DNA from: Paguma larvata
Taxonomy: Eukaryota > Chordata > Mammalia > Carnivora > Viverridae
DNA: 64,000 bases
Reading direction: 5' to 3'
Assembly: GCA_030068075.1 (NCBI GenBank)
Contig: CM057827.1
Location: 70,136,500-70,200,499 of the forward strand
A program made the translations under genes and the position numbers. Of the stretch, positions 21,250 through 32,724 are shown in pieces (position 1 is the first letter of the stretch; every line of letters begins with the position of its first letter). Below the pieces are notes generated by a model, which worked only from the letters and a program-made list of their open reading frames with translations, was not told the DNA's origin and ran no database searches.

Positions 21250-22000
21250 TGTGAAGTTGTGATGTAAGAAATACAAAGTCGATCATCTTCCCCAGAGCTT
21301 CTAAAACTATTGGAATCTCCATGGTGATAAGTGTCTTTCTGTATGCTAATGAGATGACCCTTGGAGGCTGGGGACTGATTGCAACAGGAACAACCTAGTG
21401 ATTAGAGGATTGGAACTTTCAGTCCCACCCCAGACTTGGAGAGGGATTGGAGAAGGCTGACTTCATCACCAATGGCCAATGATTTGATCGATCATGCCTA
21501 CATAATGGGACTTTCATAAAAACCCTAACTGAAAGGGTTCAGAGAATTTCCTGGTTGGTGAACCCATGAAAGAGGTGCTAGGAGGGTGGCACACCCTGAG
21601 AGGACATGGAAGCTTCATGCTCCTTTCCACATACCTTGCCCTGTGCCCCTCACCCATTTGGTTATTCCTGAGTTGTCTCCTTTGTAATAAACCAGTAATT
21701 GTAAAATTTTTTGCCGAGTTCTATGAATTGTTATAACAAATTTCTGAAACTCGGGAGACGGATGTGGGAATGCCTGATTTACAGCCAGTCTGTCAGAAGT
21801 ATGGGAGGACTAGACTGGTGGTCGACATCCCAAGTGGGGGCAGTTTGTAGGACTGAGCCTTTAACCTGTAGGGTCTGCACTTACTTATTTGGGGTAATGT
21901 CTGAATTGAATTAAATTGTAGATTACCCAGTTGGCATTCCCAAAGAACTGGAAAATTGATTTGGAGACAAAACCCCACACATTTTGTCAGAGTGTTCTGC
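21250..22000 (+). mobile_element. Solo LTR of an endogenous retrovirus (family unassigned)
   Basis: A block of about 0.73-0.75 kb is foreign to the L1 text on both sides. It has a TATA-like cataaaaacc near 21515 and a polyadenylation signal AATAAA at about 21686. After that signal comes the LTR-like phrase cagtaattgtaaaatttttt, then gggactgagcctttaacctg-type text (gtaggactgagcctttaacc). No gag, pol or env sequence adjoins it, so it is a solo LTR. Subfamily and exact TSD are unresolved. Confidence 0.7.
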
Positions 22001-22354
22001 ATGTAGAAGGAACTAGTTTTCTTACATTTGTCTTCTTTTGAGTTATTTGAATATCTTTTAAATATTCTATTTCAATTTCTATATCATGATTTTGATGATA
22101 TCTCTGTGTGTGTGTGTTTTTTTTTTCCAATGATTGCTCTAGGGATTACAAAATACATAACTTCCTTTGCTCTACTTAGAATCATTATTTTTACCACATT
22201 AATTGGAATATAGAAAACTTACTGCCTTATAAGACCCCTACCCTCCTTACTTAATGCTATAACTGCCTTATGTGGTACTTGTATATACATGAAAAACCCC
22301 ATCAAACAATGTTATGATTTACGCTTTTAGCTATCAAACATATTTTGCAGAATT

Positions 22355-22543
22355 TTAAAAATGTTTATTTACTTTTGAGAGAGAGTGAGAGTGGGGGGAA
22401 GGGGCAGAGAGAGAGGGCGACAGAGAATCTGAAGCTCCATGCTGTCAGCACAAAACCTGATGTGGGGCTCTGACTCACAAACTGTGAGATCATGACCTGA
22501 GGTGAAGTCAGATGCTCAGCCCACTGAGCCACCCAGGCGTCCC
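22355..22543 (-). mobile_element. CAN-SINE inserted in L1
   Basis: Minus-strand copy with part of the middle missing (gaagctccatgctgtcagc). TSD acatattttgcagaattt (ending at 22354) and gcacattttgcagaattt (ending at 22563). Confidence 0.95.
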
Positions 22544-23480
22544 AAGCACATTTTGCAGAATTTAAAAAAAGAAGAGTCTAATATATTTACTCAGTATTTA
22601 TCTTTCCTGTTCCTCTTACTTCATTCCTGATGTTCCAGGTTTCCTTCTTATATAATTTATTTTCTGTCTGAAGAACCTCTTTCAGCAATTCTCTTAGAGC
22701 AAATCTGCAGGGTGTGAATTCCTAGTTTTCCTTCGTCTGAGAATATCTTTATTTTACTTTGTTTCTGAAAGATGTTTTCACTGAAAACAGAATTCTGGGT
22801 TGATGGTTATGCTCTTTCAGCACTTAAAAATGCAGTATCACTTCCTTTTGGCTCCCTGGTTTCTGATGAGAAATCTATGGTTATTTTAGTTGTTGTCCCC
22901 TCTAGGTAATACAGTGTTTTCTTCTGGCTGCTTTCAGAATTTTTTCTTTGTCTAGTTTACGTCAGTTGGATTACGATGTGCCTGAGTGTAGATTTCCTTA
23001 TTTGTTGTTTGCTAATTTCCTATTCCAGGATTCTCTCATCTTCCTGAATCTGTAGGTTTATGTCTCTGGTCAAATCTGGGAGAATTTTTAGCCATTATTT
23101 ATTTAAACATTTTTCCCTCCTAGCGCTGATCTCTTTCTCTTCTCCTTCCAGGACTGTTTTCAAGTTCCCTGATTCTTTCCTCTGTTATCACCATTCTGCT
23201 ATTGAGTCCATCAAAGGAGTTTTTAGTCTCAGTTATTGATTTTTTTAGTTCTAACATTTCCATTTGGTTAATTTGCTTATTTGAGCTGCTATATAGTGTT
23301 CATTGTATGAATACACACCATGGGTTATTTTTGCATTTGTCTACTGATGGACAAAGACAAATGTTTCCAACTTCCCTTTATTACAAGTAATATTGTTATG
23401 AACATATTATTCCATGCATATATATGAAGAATTCCTTAGAGTGTATACCTCCAAATGGAATTGATGGGTCATAGGGCATA

Positions 23481-23985
23481 CTACAGCCAGTTATGCAACC
23501 CCATCCTGGACTCTTTCAGTCCCACTGTCTCCAAACCTAGGCTTCTGCTCAATGAAGCACTGTCCTCCTCATCTCATCCCACACCAGGTTGGGTGAATAC
23601 CCATCAGTTGCATGGAGGGTGCTGCCAGTGCATGAGGGCTGTGGCTTGGCAGTGGCTTCTCAAGCAACGGGTGGGTAGCAAATTTGGACAGATGCACCAC
23701 ACCTTCTACACTCGGTCTGGTAAGCAGCTGCAACTTGACCTGAACCAGGGGCCACAGTTCTGCCTCTGTTCTAGTCTGTGGCCAAAAGATTCTCTGGGTT
23801 GAACTCTAACTCCAGCTTCTCATTTCTGCCTTTTGATGCTCTGCTTGTGCCAAGAGATTTCCGGGTTCCAACTAAACATGGTCCTGGCTTTACTCACCAC
23901 TTCTGGACCCAGATAAGGTATGGTATTGCTGTGCCACTGCCCAGAGGAGCCAAGTGGCACAATTACTAGGCAGAGGTGTAGGGAG
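23481..23985. other. Unassigned stretch
   Basis: Follows the L1 without a recognisable boundary. The 115-residue plus-strand frame at 23455-23802 has no known motif. Confidence 0.4.
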
Positions 23986-24545
23986 ATTAAGCCCTATAGG
24001 GCAATATTTAACCAATGAAAAAAATGGAAATATAATGTAAGCTGCATATATAACTTAAAATTTTCTAGTGGTTGTATTAAAAAAATTAAAAAGAAACAGA
24101 TAAGAATAATTTACAGAATTAATTAAGAGAATACAAAATAAAATAGAAGAATACATGTTGTTTAACTCAATTTATCCAAAATATTATTTCAACGTGTAAT
24201 CAAAATAAAAATTTTAATGGGGTATTTTACATTTATTTTTTCATCTTAATTTTTTGAAATCCAGGATATATTTTATACACAGTACATGTCAATTCAGATG
24301 CTAAATTTCACGAGGAATACTTGGCATGTGTTTAGATTTAATAAAATCTATGGTTGGAACTGAGCGGTTCCAAACTTACCTAAAAGCTTTCCAATAACAA
24401 CTGTCAGTTTTAAGTTAAAATTAAAATTAATTGAAATTAAAAATTTAGTTTCTCAGTCACACTGAGCACAGTTCAGGTTCTCAGTAGCCATATGGTTAGT
24501 GGCTAACATATTGGACAGAACAGTTTTAGACAAAGACTTAATTTT
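23986..24545. repeat. Ancient interspersed repeat, DNA-transposon-like
   Basis: Phrases such as ttttctagtggttgtatta, caacgtgtaatcaaaat and gtggctaacatattggacag match a common old mammalian repeat. Its copies end in 'agtggctaccatattggacagc'-type text. Family name not certain. Confidence 0.6.
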
Positions 24546-24654
24546 TAACTGGAAGGGAGTTTAGAACTTTCTGTATGAGAATAAGTGTCCTTTACATTGG
24601 GAGGCAAAAATTTACCAAGAAGAATATGATAAAATAACAATTTGAAATATTCTA

Positions 24655-25045
24655 TTAGTTTTCAAGAGCTACCATAATAAAATACTATGGACTGGGTGTC
24701 TTAAACAACAAAAATGTATTTCCTCACAGTTCTGGAAGCTTAGAAGTCCAAGATTAAGGCACCAGCAGGTTTAGTTTCATTCAGAGGTCTCTCTCCTTGG
24801 CTTGGAAATGGCAGCCTTCTCCCCATGTCTTCATATGGTCTTTCCTCTGTGTGTATCTGTGTCCTAATCTCTCCTTATAAGGACGCAAGTCATACTGGGT
24901 TATGACTCACCTCAAAGACCTCATATAACCTTAATTACCTCTTTAGAGACTCTGTCTCCAAATGTAGTCACATTCTAAGGTACTGGGGGTTAGGACTTCA
25001 AAATAGGAATTTGGAGGGAGAACACAGTCCAGCTCATAAAAAATA
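24655..25045. repeat. Ancient LTR-like repeat
   Basis: Starts tattagttttcaagagctac and contains tggactgggtgtcttaaac, cctcacagttctggaagctt and ggggttaggacttcaaaat. These are hallmarks of a very common old mammalian repeat with this order of phrases. The exact family cannot be assigned by eye. Confidence 0.7.
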
Positions 25046-25111
25046 TCAGTCTGGGTTCTTGTCTTCTCTTTTTGATTGATTACCTCCTTTCTGGCCATGA
25101 GACAAGATGTT

Positions 25112-25615
25112 GCCAATTCTCCCAGTGTTATTAGTTATGTATTGTTGCCTAACAAATTACTCCCAAATTTAGTAGGTGAAAACAACAAGTATTTATTAGC
25201 TCACTGTTTCTGTGGGTCAATTTATCAGGGTGGTCTGGCTCATAATCTCTTGTGTTGTCGCGATCAGGATGCCTACTGGGACCGAAAGGGTAAGTTAGAG
25301 TAATGTGCTTCAAGATGGCTCACTCACACGGCTGTTGAGAGGAGCCCTCGGTTCTCACCACATGGCCTTCACCGTAGGCTGCTTGAATGAATGGCCTCAC
25401 AGTATGGCAGTTGGCTGGCCGCAGGGGGAGTGATACGAAGGAGAGTGAGCAGGCAGAGGCTCTACTTTTTGTGACCTGCTCTCCCAATTTGCACATCGCC
25501 TTCCACTTTATTCCATTCATTAGGAGCAAGTTATGAAGCCCAGCCCACACTCATAGGGTTTGGGTATTCTGCTCTACCATTTGAGGGAAGGCGTGTCAAT
25601 GAAACTATGAACGTA
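25112..25615. repeat. Ancient repeat related to 36.5-kb copy
   Basis: Begins attagttatgtattgttgcc, then taacaaattactcccaaatt, and later cttcaagatggctcactcac. The pattern matches another old mammalian repeat that starts 'gctattgctgcgtaacaaa'. A partial relative begins at 36483. Confidence 0.6.
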
Positions 25616-26189
25616 TTTTAAAACAACACCTAGTAAGGAAGGAGAAATTAGGAAGGTTCGGTGAATAAAGCACTACATTTTAGACTCTGAGTGATTATCC
25701 TGGTCTTAGACCAATAAAAGATCAGAAAAAGATGCAAGCCAAGAGGATAGGCTAGAAAACTCCCATGAGGTGGTGCAGGAGAAGAATTTGGAGTAGAGAC
25801 GTAGAATGGAGGTGGTATAGACACTCTGTCCCTGCCTAGTCTACAGAGAGGTAAACCAATTACCTGATAACATTCCCCTTAATGCTTAGGATCTGAGAAT
25901 AGAGAGAACCAGGTTACACTTCTGATCAACAGGAAGACAACTTCCCGGCTATCAGGCCTGGAATCATACAGACAAATGGAGATTTGCATTTTGGGCAGGT
26001 GAAGGCCAGAGACAGTTCTATACTTTCCAAGGCCCTGGGTCAGGGCTAGAACAGGTGAGGAAATGTATCAAGTTCCACGGGTCTAGGGTGAGTCACAGAA
26101 ATTAAAAGAAGAGAGTCAGCAGGCCTTCAAGGGTGTCCTGATTTGGATGAGGAAGTAAATAGATGTTCATAAAATGGATGGCTCCTTCT
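25616..26189. other. Unassigned stretch
   Basis: No gene or named repeat recognised. Confidence 0.4.
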
Positions 26190-26324
26190 ATTGAAGGGTA
26201 AAAGCATTTAAAATTTTAATTGGTGTCAAATTGTTTCCAAAAATACTATATTAATTTGTAGCCCATAACTGCCATATCTTTGCCAGCATTTGTAGTAGCA
26301 ATCTTTTCAATTTTGGTCATTCTA

Positions 26325-26533
26325 GGGGCACCTGGGTGGCTCAGTCAGTTAAGCTTCCGACTTTGGCTCAGGTCATGATCTTGCAGTTTGTTAGTTCGAG
26401 CCCCGCATCAGGCTCTGTGCTGATAGCTCAGAGCCTGGAGCCTGCTTTGGATTCTCCCTCTCTCTCTCTGGCCCTCCCCTGCTTGAACCCTCTCTCTCTC
26501 TCTCTCTCAAAAATAAATAAACATTAAGAAAAA
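26325..26533 (+). mobile_element. CAN-SINE, full length
   Basis: Felid-type element opening ggggcacctgggtggctcag and ending in aaaaataaataaacattaag. It lies inside the antisense L1, which continues after it. Confidence 0.95.
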
Positions 26534-26794
26534 ATTTTTGCTCCAATTAGTAGAAAATGGTATGTAAATTAGTATTAACTTTCTTTTCCATAGTTACTAA
26601 GAGTTTAAGGATCTTTTATATTTTTATTTACTGTTTGAGTGTCCATTTCTATGAACTGCCTGCTTCTAATTTGGCCACATTTGCATGTTGTCTTTTCCTT
26701 AAATTTGTAGGAGTTATTTGTATATTTGGACGCTAATCCTTCATCTGTTATATATGTTGCAAATGGGCTCTCATGGTCTGCCACTTGTCTTTTA

Positions 26795-27018
26795 TTTTAT
26801 TTTATTTTTTTAAACGTTTATTTATTTTTGAGAGACATAGAGACAGAGCATGAGCAGGGGAAGGGCAGAGAGAGAGGGAGACACAGAATCCGAAGCAGGC
26901 TTCAGGCTCTGATGAGCCGTCAGCACAGAGCCTGATGCGGGGCTCGAACTCACAGACTGTGAGATCATGACCTGAGCTGAAGTTGGCCACTTAACCGACT
27001 GAGCCACCCAGGTGCCCC
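26795..27018 (-). mobile_element. CAN-SINE inserted in L1
   Basis: Minus-strand copy with a perfect 16-bp TSD, tgccacttgtctttta, at 26779-26794 and 27019-27034. A three-base addition (gat) lies in the ggctctgatgagccgtcag region. Confidence 0.97.
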
Positions 27019-27340
27019 TGCCACTTGTCTTTTAAATTAGTTTATAGTGTCCCTTGCCACGCAGCAGTTTTCAATTTGAATATAATCAGGTGTATTGATC
27101 TTTGCCTTTATGGTTTGTGCTTTTTGTGACTTGTATAGGAAGTCCACTCATCCCCAAATCATAGAGATATACTTCTGTATATTTTGTTTAAGTTTTATTT
27201 GCTTAAATTGATCTAAAATTTGTGTTTTCTGTTTATAAGGTTATGACCTAATTTTATTTTATTTCAAAGGATCAGCCAGTTTTCCAAGTCCTTTTTGGAA
27301 TAATTTATCCTGAGGTTTTTGTTTTGTTTTGTTTTGTTTT

Positions 27341-27519
27341 TTAAGTTTCTTTATTTTATTTTGAGAGGGAGAGAGCAGGGGAGGGGCAGAGAGAAATGTT
27401 ATGCACGTCCATGTTGTGCACAGAGCTGGACACAGGGCTTGATCCCATGACACTGGGACCATGACCTGAGCTGAAATCAAGAGTCACAGACACTCAACCG
27501 ACTGAACCACCCAGACACC
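27341..27519 (-). mobile_element. CAN-SINE, diverged older subtype
   Basis: The tRNA-like head and gaggggcagagagaaa body are recognisable, but the middle is altered (cgtccatgttgtgcacag). A (GTTTT)n run at 27318-27340 precedes it and represents the expanded poly-A end. Confidence 0.88.
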
Positions 27520-28095
27520 TTGCTCTGCAGAGTTTGATGCCTTCTCTACTATCCACCACATTCCAGGCGTGCATGGATCTGTGTCTGGGCTCTCTATTTT
27601 GTTCCACTAATCTATTTCTCTTTTCTCATGATGATACTGCTCTGTTTTAAACTCGAGAGCCTTCGATATGTCTGGTCTAATGGGCCATGCAGACCTCCCT
27701 CCTACACACATACCTGTGTTCTTCTCTTTTAATGTTGTCTAAATTATTAGTGTGCCTTTTCCCCCCCACTACCATTTAAGAACAGTCTAATTAAGTTCCC
27801 TACAAATCCTGCTGAGGTTTCAATTGGTAATGCATTAAATTTATAGACTAACGTGGAGGATAATTGACATCTTTACAATGTTAAGTTTTCTCATCCAGAA
27901 ACATCTGTTTACACTCACCTTTTGTTCTATATCTTTTGATAAGGTTTTTTATTTGTTCCTATAAAGATTTTGTGCATATTTTGTTAACCTTATTTCTAAA
28001 TATTTTATATATATTTATTGTTGTTGTCTATTTGATGTCAGTTTCCAAAAAATGTGTTAAGATCTCCTCCTATGTTTATGGACTTGCCTTTATTT

Positions 28096-28162
28096 ATAGA
28101 TAGATAGATTCTATCTATCTGTGTCTATCTATCTATATTATATCCATCTATCTATCTATCTA
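28096..28162. repeat. Interrupted (TATC)n/(GATA)n microsatellite
   Basis: Blocks of TATC and GATA units are separated by short AT-rich interruptions. The inverted block order (GATA then TATC) could fold as a hairpin. Confidence 0.95.
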
Positions 28163-29154
28163 ACAGGATATTAAAATTGAGATTTTCATCAAGGCACCAA
28201 GATAATTCAGATGAGAAATTCCAAAGCAATTCACCATATGCAAATATTTTTTTAAAATGTTTAATGAAAAATCTGTTCCATGACTTTAAAAAATTTTCTC
28301 TGAGTTTGAGGACATAAAAAAGGGATCGGAGTATGGGGAGGGACATACTCCATTTCTGAAGAGATTCGTGAAGAGATTTCTGTAGAAAGAGATGATCTCT
28401 TGCTGTTAATACCCAACCCACCCTGAATCTTGGGAAGAGGAAGGAGGGTCTTTATCTTATTTTTTTTTTATTTTAAACAAGCACTGCTTTCCCCTACAGC
28501 CTTGACTTTCCAAACCTGTCATCCAATCCCTTCCTCGAAGGGCTTTGTTTTCAATTTCCAGGTCATGTATTCAGTAGACATCACAGGACCACAGCTCAAC
28601 TCCCAAAGCCTCATTGTGGCATCAGGAATGGGTGAAGGTGAACACATCTGATGTATGTGATGGTCACTTTTAGTCTGCGTCGCAATTTTCTGGCTACCGC
28701 ATCAAAATAGTTGAGTTCAAAGAAAGGCCAGGTTTTCATTTTACAAACGTGATGGCGAAGGTGCTGCAAAGTATGTCATTGACTTGATTTAGGTAAAAAT
28801 GAGCTTCTGTCCAGATCAGCAGAACACTAACTCACTGTACTCAACCAGGAAGGCTAGAAGTTGGAATGTTTATGATCCTGTTAAGCAGAAATAAAAAATG
28901 GGGAGTTTTGTCTTCCTTGCCCTTTTGACAAACAAAGTGTTTCATGCAGGAAGATTAGACTTCATGATGACTGAATTACTGGGTGAGGTGAGAAGGGCTA
29001 TTGTCTACAGTGAGCTCTAAGGAGGTCAGTGAGAAACAGATAAAGACAGCGGATTCCTTGCTTCCCCAGCATTCCCCATCAGGCTGAGAAGCTAGGGACA
29101 GGTTCCTGAGTGTTGGAGGCAGGAAGTCTCCCACACGGTTATTCTGGGAATACA
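28163..29154. other. Unassigned stretch
   Basis: No recognised repeat or gene. The minus-strand frame at 28152-28421 and the frame at 28976-29269 have no motif; the latter reads into LTR sequence. Confidence 0.4.
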
Positions 29155-29300
29155 TGAGAGCCTGTAGCCACAGAACCATTAACTCAAATGTTAATCTTAT
29201 GTCCAAAGGCTCTACGGCAACATCCAGACTGGCGTTTGACCAAATATCTGGGTACCATGGCCCAGCCAAGCTGACACATAAAATTAGCCATCACAGCATA
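29155..29300 (+). mobile_element. MLT2-type LTR, 3' part
   Basis: Contains caaatgttaatcttatgtcc, gtttgaccaaatatctgggt, accatggcccagccaagctg and acacataaaattagccatca. This is the end of an MLT2 (ERVL-class) LTR. The 5' part is missing here. Confidence 0.85.
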
Positions 29301-29785
29301 CGAGGTGTGTTACTTAAGCTCCTCCGATTGGAGAGGACACTTTCACCCAATGTGGAATTTACCCCAGAACTAAGGTGGTTCTCAGGGATGGTGAGTCTTT
29401 CGCCTGCTTTGCTAGATGGAATGTCCTTTGCTAGATGGAATGTGTGGGAATGTCCGATTGGTAGTGAGGGGCCTGGACCAGAGATGCAGGGGGAAACAGA
29501 TACAGAGTTCTCTGGAGCAGTGGTTCTCAGCTGGAGGAGCCTGTCAGCTTTGTGTAGGGATGCTCAACCCCATCCCAATTCTTCCTGAATCCCGGCCACA
29601 TCCTGTTCCTTGATGCTGCAGCCCCCATTGGAAGCAGGCTAGATTTGGACAGAAAAGACATCTGATTCAGTGGTTGGGAGAGGTCCAGTTAAACTCATTT
29701 GTACCTTTAATTTGGGAACTTTCACTACAACTGATGGACTATAGAGATGAAGAGGAGGGAGAAATTGGGGGAGGAGTGGAATCAA
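29301..29785. other. Unassigned stretch with a 19-bp tandem duplication
   Basis: ctttgctagatggaatgtc at 29407-29425 is repeated head-to-tail at 29426-29444 with one change. A phrase ggagcagtggttctcagctg near 29515 hints at an old MER5-like DNA transposon edge. The 144-residue plus-strand frame (29154-29588) crosses LTR sequence and has no domain. Confidence 0.5.
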
Positions 29786-29882
29786 GCATTGAGAAATCGA
29801 TCAACATAATTTACCACAAAGCATAATAAAGGACAAACACTACATTATCTCAATAGAGGCAGAAAAAAAAGACAAAAGCCAT
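29786..29882 (+). mobile_element. Old L1 ORF2 fragment, sense
   Basis: atcaacataatttaccacaa, later aataaaggacaaacactaca and tctcaatagaggcagaaaaa match the sense strand of L1 ORF2. Short and diverged. Confidence 0.7.
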
Positions 29883-30493
29883 GTCTCAATATATATATAC
29901 ACAGATCAAAGATACTTTGCAATCAAACACATTATATTTCTGCAGCAAAATATACCAGTATTCTCATTGAGTAGGATAGAGACTATAAATAGCTTTGCAT
30001 CTGTTCATGTCAGGATTTGCTGCCAAATGAAAAAAACAACTTTCTGTTTGGATTTCAGAGTGGTGGATAAGGGATTATAGCCTTGTATCAAAATAATAAA
30101 GAAAAATAGCAGATTGGAGCTTCTTAGAAATACCCACTTAAAAAAAAATAAAACCGTAATGCTACGTCTTGATTTACAGTGAAAAATAATGTTTATTGAT
30201 CAGTTTACTATCTTGCTAGGGACAAATCTGTAAGGGAAGTTAGTTATAATCAGAAGGTTGTTTGGTGATCTTGGAATCAGATCTTAATGGCTGCCTAATA
30301 TTAAAGGCGGTACATATATCTGTCATGACAATAAGGACACTGCGGCCCCACAGACTGGCTGAGGGTACCTTTCTCAGAGATATGATGCCAACATGCATAC
30401 ATATTCTGATTCAGAAAACATGCTTATCTTAATATCAGCTCAAGTGAGAGACCAGGAGCATGAATGAAGCAATAGGAATGATCAACGTCCACC
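29883..30493. other. Unassigned stretch
   Basis: AT-rich sequence with no clearly named feature. Confidence 0.4.
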
Positions 30494-30504
30494 TGAGACA
30501 TTTT

Positions 30505-31787
30505 TTTATTCATTTCTAAGATATAATTTATTGTCAAGTTGGCTAACATACAGTGTACGGTGTGCTCTTGGTTTTGGGGGTAGATTCCTGTGGTTCATCG
30601 CATACATACAACCCCCAGTGCTCATCCCAACAAGTGCCCTCCTCAATGCCCATCACCTATTCACCCATTTTCTCCTCTTCCCTCCCACCCATCAACCCTC
30701 AGTTTATTCTCTGTATTTAAGAGTCTCTTATGGTTTGCCTCCCGCCCTTTGTTTGAAACTATTTTTTCCCCCTCCCTTCCCCCAAGATCTTCTGTTAAAT
30801 TTCTCAAGTTCCACATATGAGTGAAACATATGATATCTGTCTTTCTCTGACTTATTTCACTTACCATAATACCCTCTAGTTCCATCCACATTGCTGCAAA
30901 TGGCAGGATTTCATTCTTTCTCATTGCCAAGTAGTATTCAGTTTTATATATAAACCCCATCTTCTTTATCATTCATCAGTTCATGAACATTTAGGGTCTT
31001 TCCATGATTTAGCTGTTGTTGAAAGCACTGCTATAAATTTTGAGGTACATGTGCCCCTATGAATCAGCACTTTGGATAAATTCCCAGTAGTGCTATTGCT
31101 GGGTCATAGGGTAGTTCTATTTTTAATTTTTTGAGGAACCTCCACACTGTTTTCTAGAGTGGCTGCACCATTTTGCATTCCCACCAACAGTGCAAGAGGG
31201 TTCCCGTTTCTCCACATCCTCGCCAGCATCTATAGTCTCCTGATTTGTTCATTTTAGCCAGTCTGCTGGTGTGAGGTGGTATCTCAGTGTGGTTTTGATT
31301 TGTATTTCCCTGATGATGAGTGACGTTGAGCATCTTTTCTGTGTCTGTTGGCCATCTGGATGTCTCCTTTGGCAAAGTGTCTATTCATGTCCTCTGCCCA
31401 TTTCTTTACTGGATTATTTGTTTTTTGAGTGTTGGGTTTGGTAAGTTCTTTACAGATTTTGGAAACTAAACCTTCATCCGATATGTCATTTGCAAATATC
31501 TTTTCCCATACCATAGGTTGCCTTTTAGTTTTGTTGATTGTTTCACTTGCAGTGCAGAAGCTTTTTATCTTGATGAGGTCCAAATAGTTCATTTTTGCTT
31601 TTATTTTCCTTGCCTCGGAGATGTGTTGAGCAAGAAATTGCTGTGGCTGAGGTCAAAGAGGTTGTTGCCTGTTTTCTCTTCTAGGGTTTTGATGGTTTCC
31701 AGTCTCACATTTAGGTCTTTCATCCATTTTGAGTTTATTTTTGTGTATGGTGTAAGAAAGTGGTTCAGTTTCATTCTTCTGCACACT
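30505..31787 (-). mobile_element. 5'-truncated L1 of carnivore/cat type, antisense
   Basis: From the T-rich tail the text runs through atttattgtcaagttggc, ccccagtgctcatcccaac, tttcacttaccataatacc, tgctattgctgggtcatag, ctccacatcctcgccagc and gtttcacttgcagtgcagaagc. This is the antisense 3' UTR and the end of ORF2 (reverse transcriptase C-terminal region) with modest divergence. The imperfect TSD tgagacatttt (30494-30504) and tgtgacatttt (31788-31798) bounds it. ORF2 pieces at 31592-31284 and 31375-31154 remain open for about 100 and 73 codons, but the element is incomplete and cannot be active. Confidence 0.93.
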
Positions 31788-31798
31788 TGTGACATTTT

Positions 31799-32110
31799 AA
31801 AATACAAATCTGGTCATGTCTCTTGCCCGTGTAAAGTAAAACTACCAACAGTGGCTTTGAGGCCACCCTCCTGCTTACTGCTGGACTCAGGCTGGGCATT
31901 GGCTGGCTGTCCCCTTTCGCCTTATGAAGCATTTGAAGAAAAAATTCTCCCAAATTCTGATTAATATCTTAAAATGTTTCATAATCATTCTTACTTTTAT
32001 AGCTACTGATTTAGTTGCAATCTGGGGCACTTCTATTTAGGAAGACAAGCAACATTACCCTTTTGGTCAACCCTGTATGTTACTTCTCTTCACTTTCCCC
32101 TTTATAATTT
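31799..32110. other. Unassigned stretch
   Basis: Short interval of unassigned sequence between L1 and SINE. Confidence 0.4.
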
Positions 32111-32125
32111 AAGAACCTGAGTATT

Positions 32126-32336
32126 GGGGCGCCTGGGTGGCTCAGTCGGTTAAATGTCCAACTCTCGATTTCAGCTCAGGTCATGATCTCATGGTTTGTG
32201 AGATGGAGCCCCCACGTCAGGCTCTGTGCTGTCATCTCAGAGTCTGGAGCCTGCTTCGGATTCTGTGTCTCCCTCTCTCTGCCCCTCCCCCATTCACACT
32301 CTGTCTCTCTCTCAAAAATAAATAAACACTTAAAAA
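32126..32336 (+). mobile_element. CAN-SINE, full length
   Basis: Felid-type element starting ggggcgcctgggtggctcag. TSD aagaacctgagtat at 32111-32124 and 32337-32350. Confidence 0.97.
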
Positions 32337-32394
32337 AAGAACCTGAGTATCTCCTCATCTCCCATTTTTTTTTCTTCTTTAGGCTGCTTTTTCT

Positions 32395-32503
32395 TTTTTG
32401 AGTTTTATTTATTTAAGTAATTTCTACACCCCACGTCGGGGGTTGAGCTCAAGACCCTGAGATCAAGAGTCTGACACTCTTCCAGCTGAGCCAGCCAGGT
32501 GCC
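32395..32503 (-). mobile_element. Short tRNA-only CAN-SINE (old type)
   Basis: Contains only the tRNA-like head and a short tail: tttaagtaatttctacaccc, gggttgagctcaagaccctg and gctgagccagccaggtgccc. The later middle and CT tract are absent, as in the old short carnivore SINE. A cttctttag sequence occurs on both sides and is a likely TSD. Confidence 0.88.
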
Positions 32504-32608
32504 CTTCTTTAGATTGGTTTATTTGCTTTTCGCCCTTACTGATTTCAACATTTAAAGCGAAGTCAATTCCTTTTCTGATGGTATTTGGAAGTTATTACGC
32601 GTTCTTTC

Positions 32609-32724
32609 CTTTTTTTTTTTTTAAGATATTTTTTTAAGCAATCTCTACATCCAACATGGGGCTCGAACCCACAACCTGGAGATCAAGAGTCACGGCTCCA
32701 CTGACTGAGCCAGCCAGGTGCCCC
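32609..32724 (-). mobile_element. Short tRNA-only CAN-SINE (old type)
   Basis: T-rich tail, then gcaatctctacatccaac, ggggctcgaacccacaacc and actgagccagccaggtgccc. Same short structure as the neighbouring copy at 32395, about 100 bases away. Confidence 0.9.

Larger units (their letters stand above)
20820..23480 (-). mobile_element. Old L1, antisense, interrupted by an LTR and a SINE
   Basis: The left part (to about 21249) ends in tttaatgtaattattgatatg, a typical L1M antisense phrase. After the LTR, the same L1 text resumes with tcttcttttgagttatttg and attgctctagggattac. It continues through gaagaacctctttcagcaattc, gagaaatctatggttatttt and cttcctgaatctgtaggttt. The region is degenerate in all frames. 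20820-21160 may belong to a separate L1 3' piece. Confidence 0.78.
26190..28040 (-). mobile_element. Old L1 ORF2/3' region, antisense, split by three SINEs
   Basis: Text between and around the SINEs follows antisense L1M. It includes tctttgccagcatttg, gtatatttggacgctaatcc, ctgggctctctattttgttc, gaggtttcaattggtaatgc and cattaaatttatagac. The SINEs at 26325, 26795 and 27341 interrupt it. No frame is intact. Confidence 0.82.

Noticed and set aside
28096..28162. Repeated units that might suggest a CRISPR-like array
   Set aside because: Four-base units without spacers in a mammalian genome: a microsatellite.
30661..31592. Several open minus-strand frames that could look like a gene cluster
   Set aside because: They are the remaining ORF2 and 3' UTR of the antisense, 5'-truncated L1.
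32126..32724. tRNA-like heads with A- and B-box-like text that might be tRNA genes
   Set aside because: They are the heads of tRNA-derived SINEs with SINE bodies, poly-A tails and TSDs. None folds as an isolated tRNA gene with a T-run terminator directly after it.
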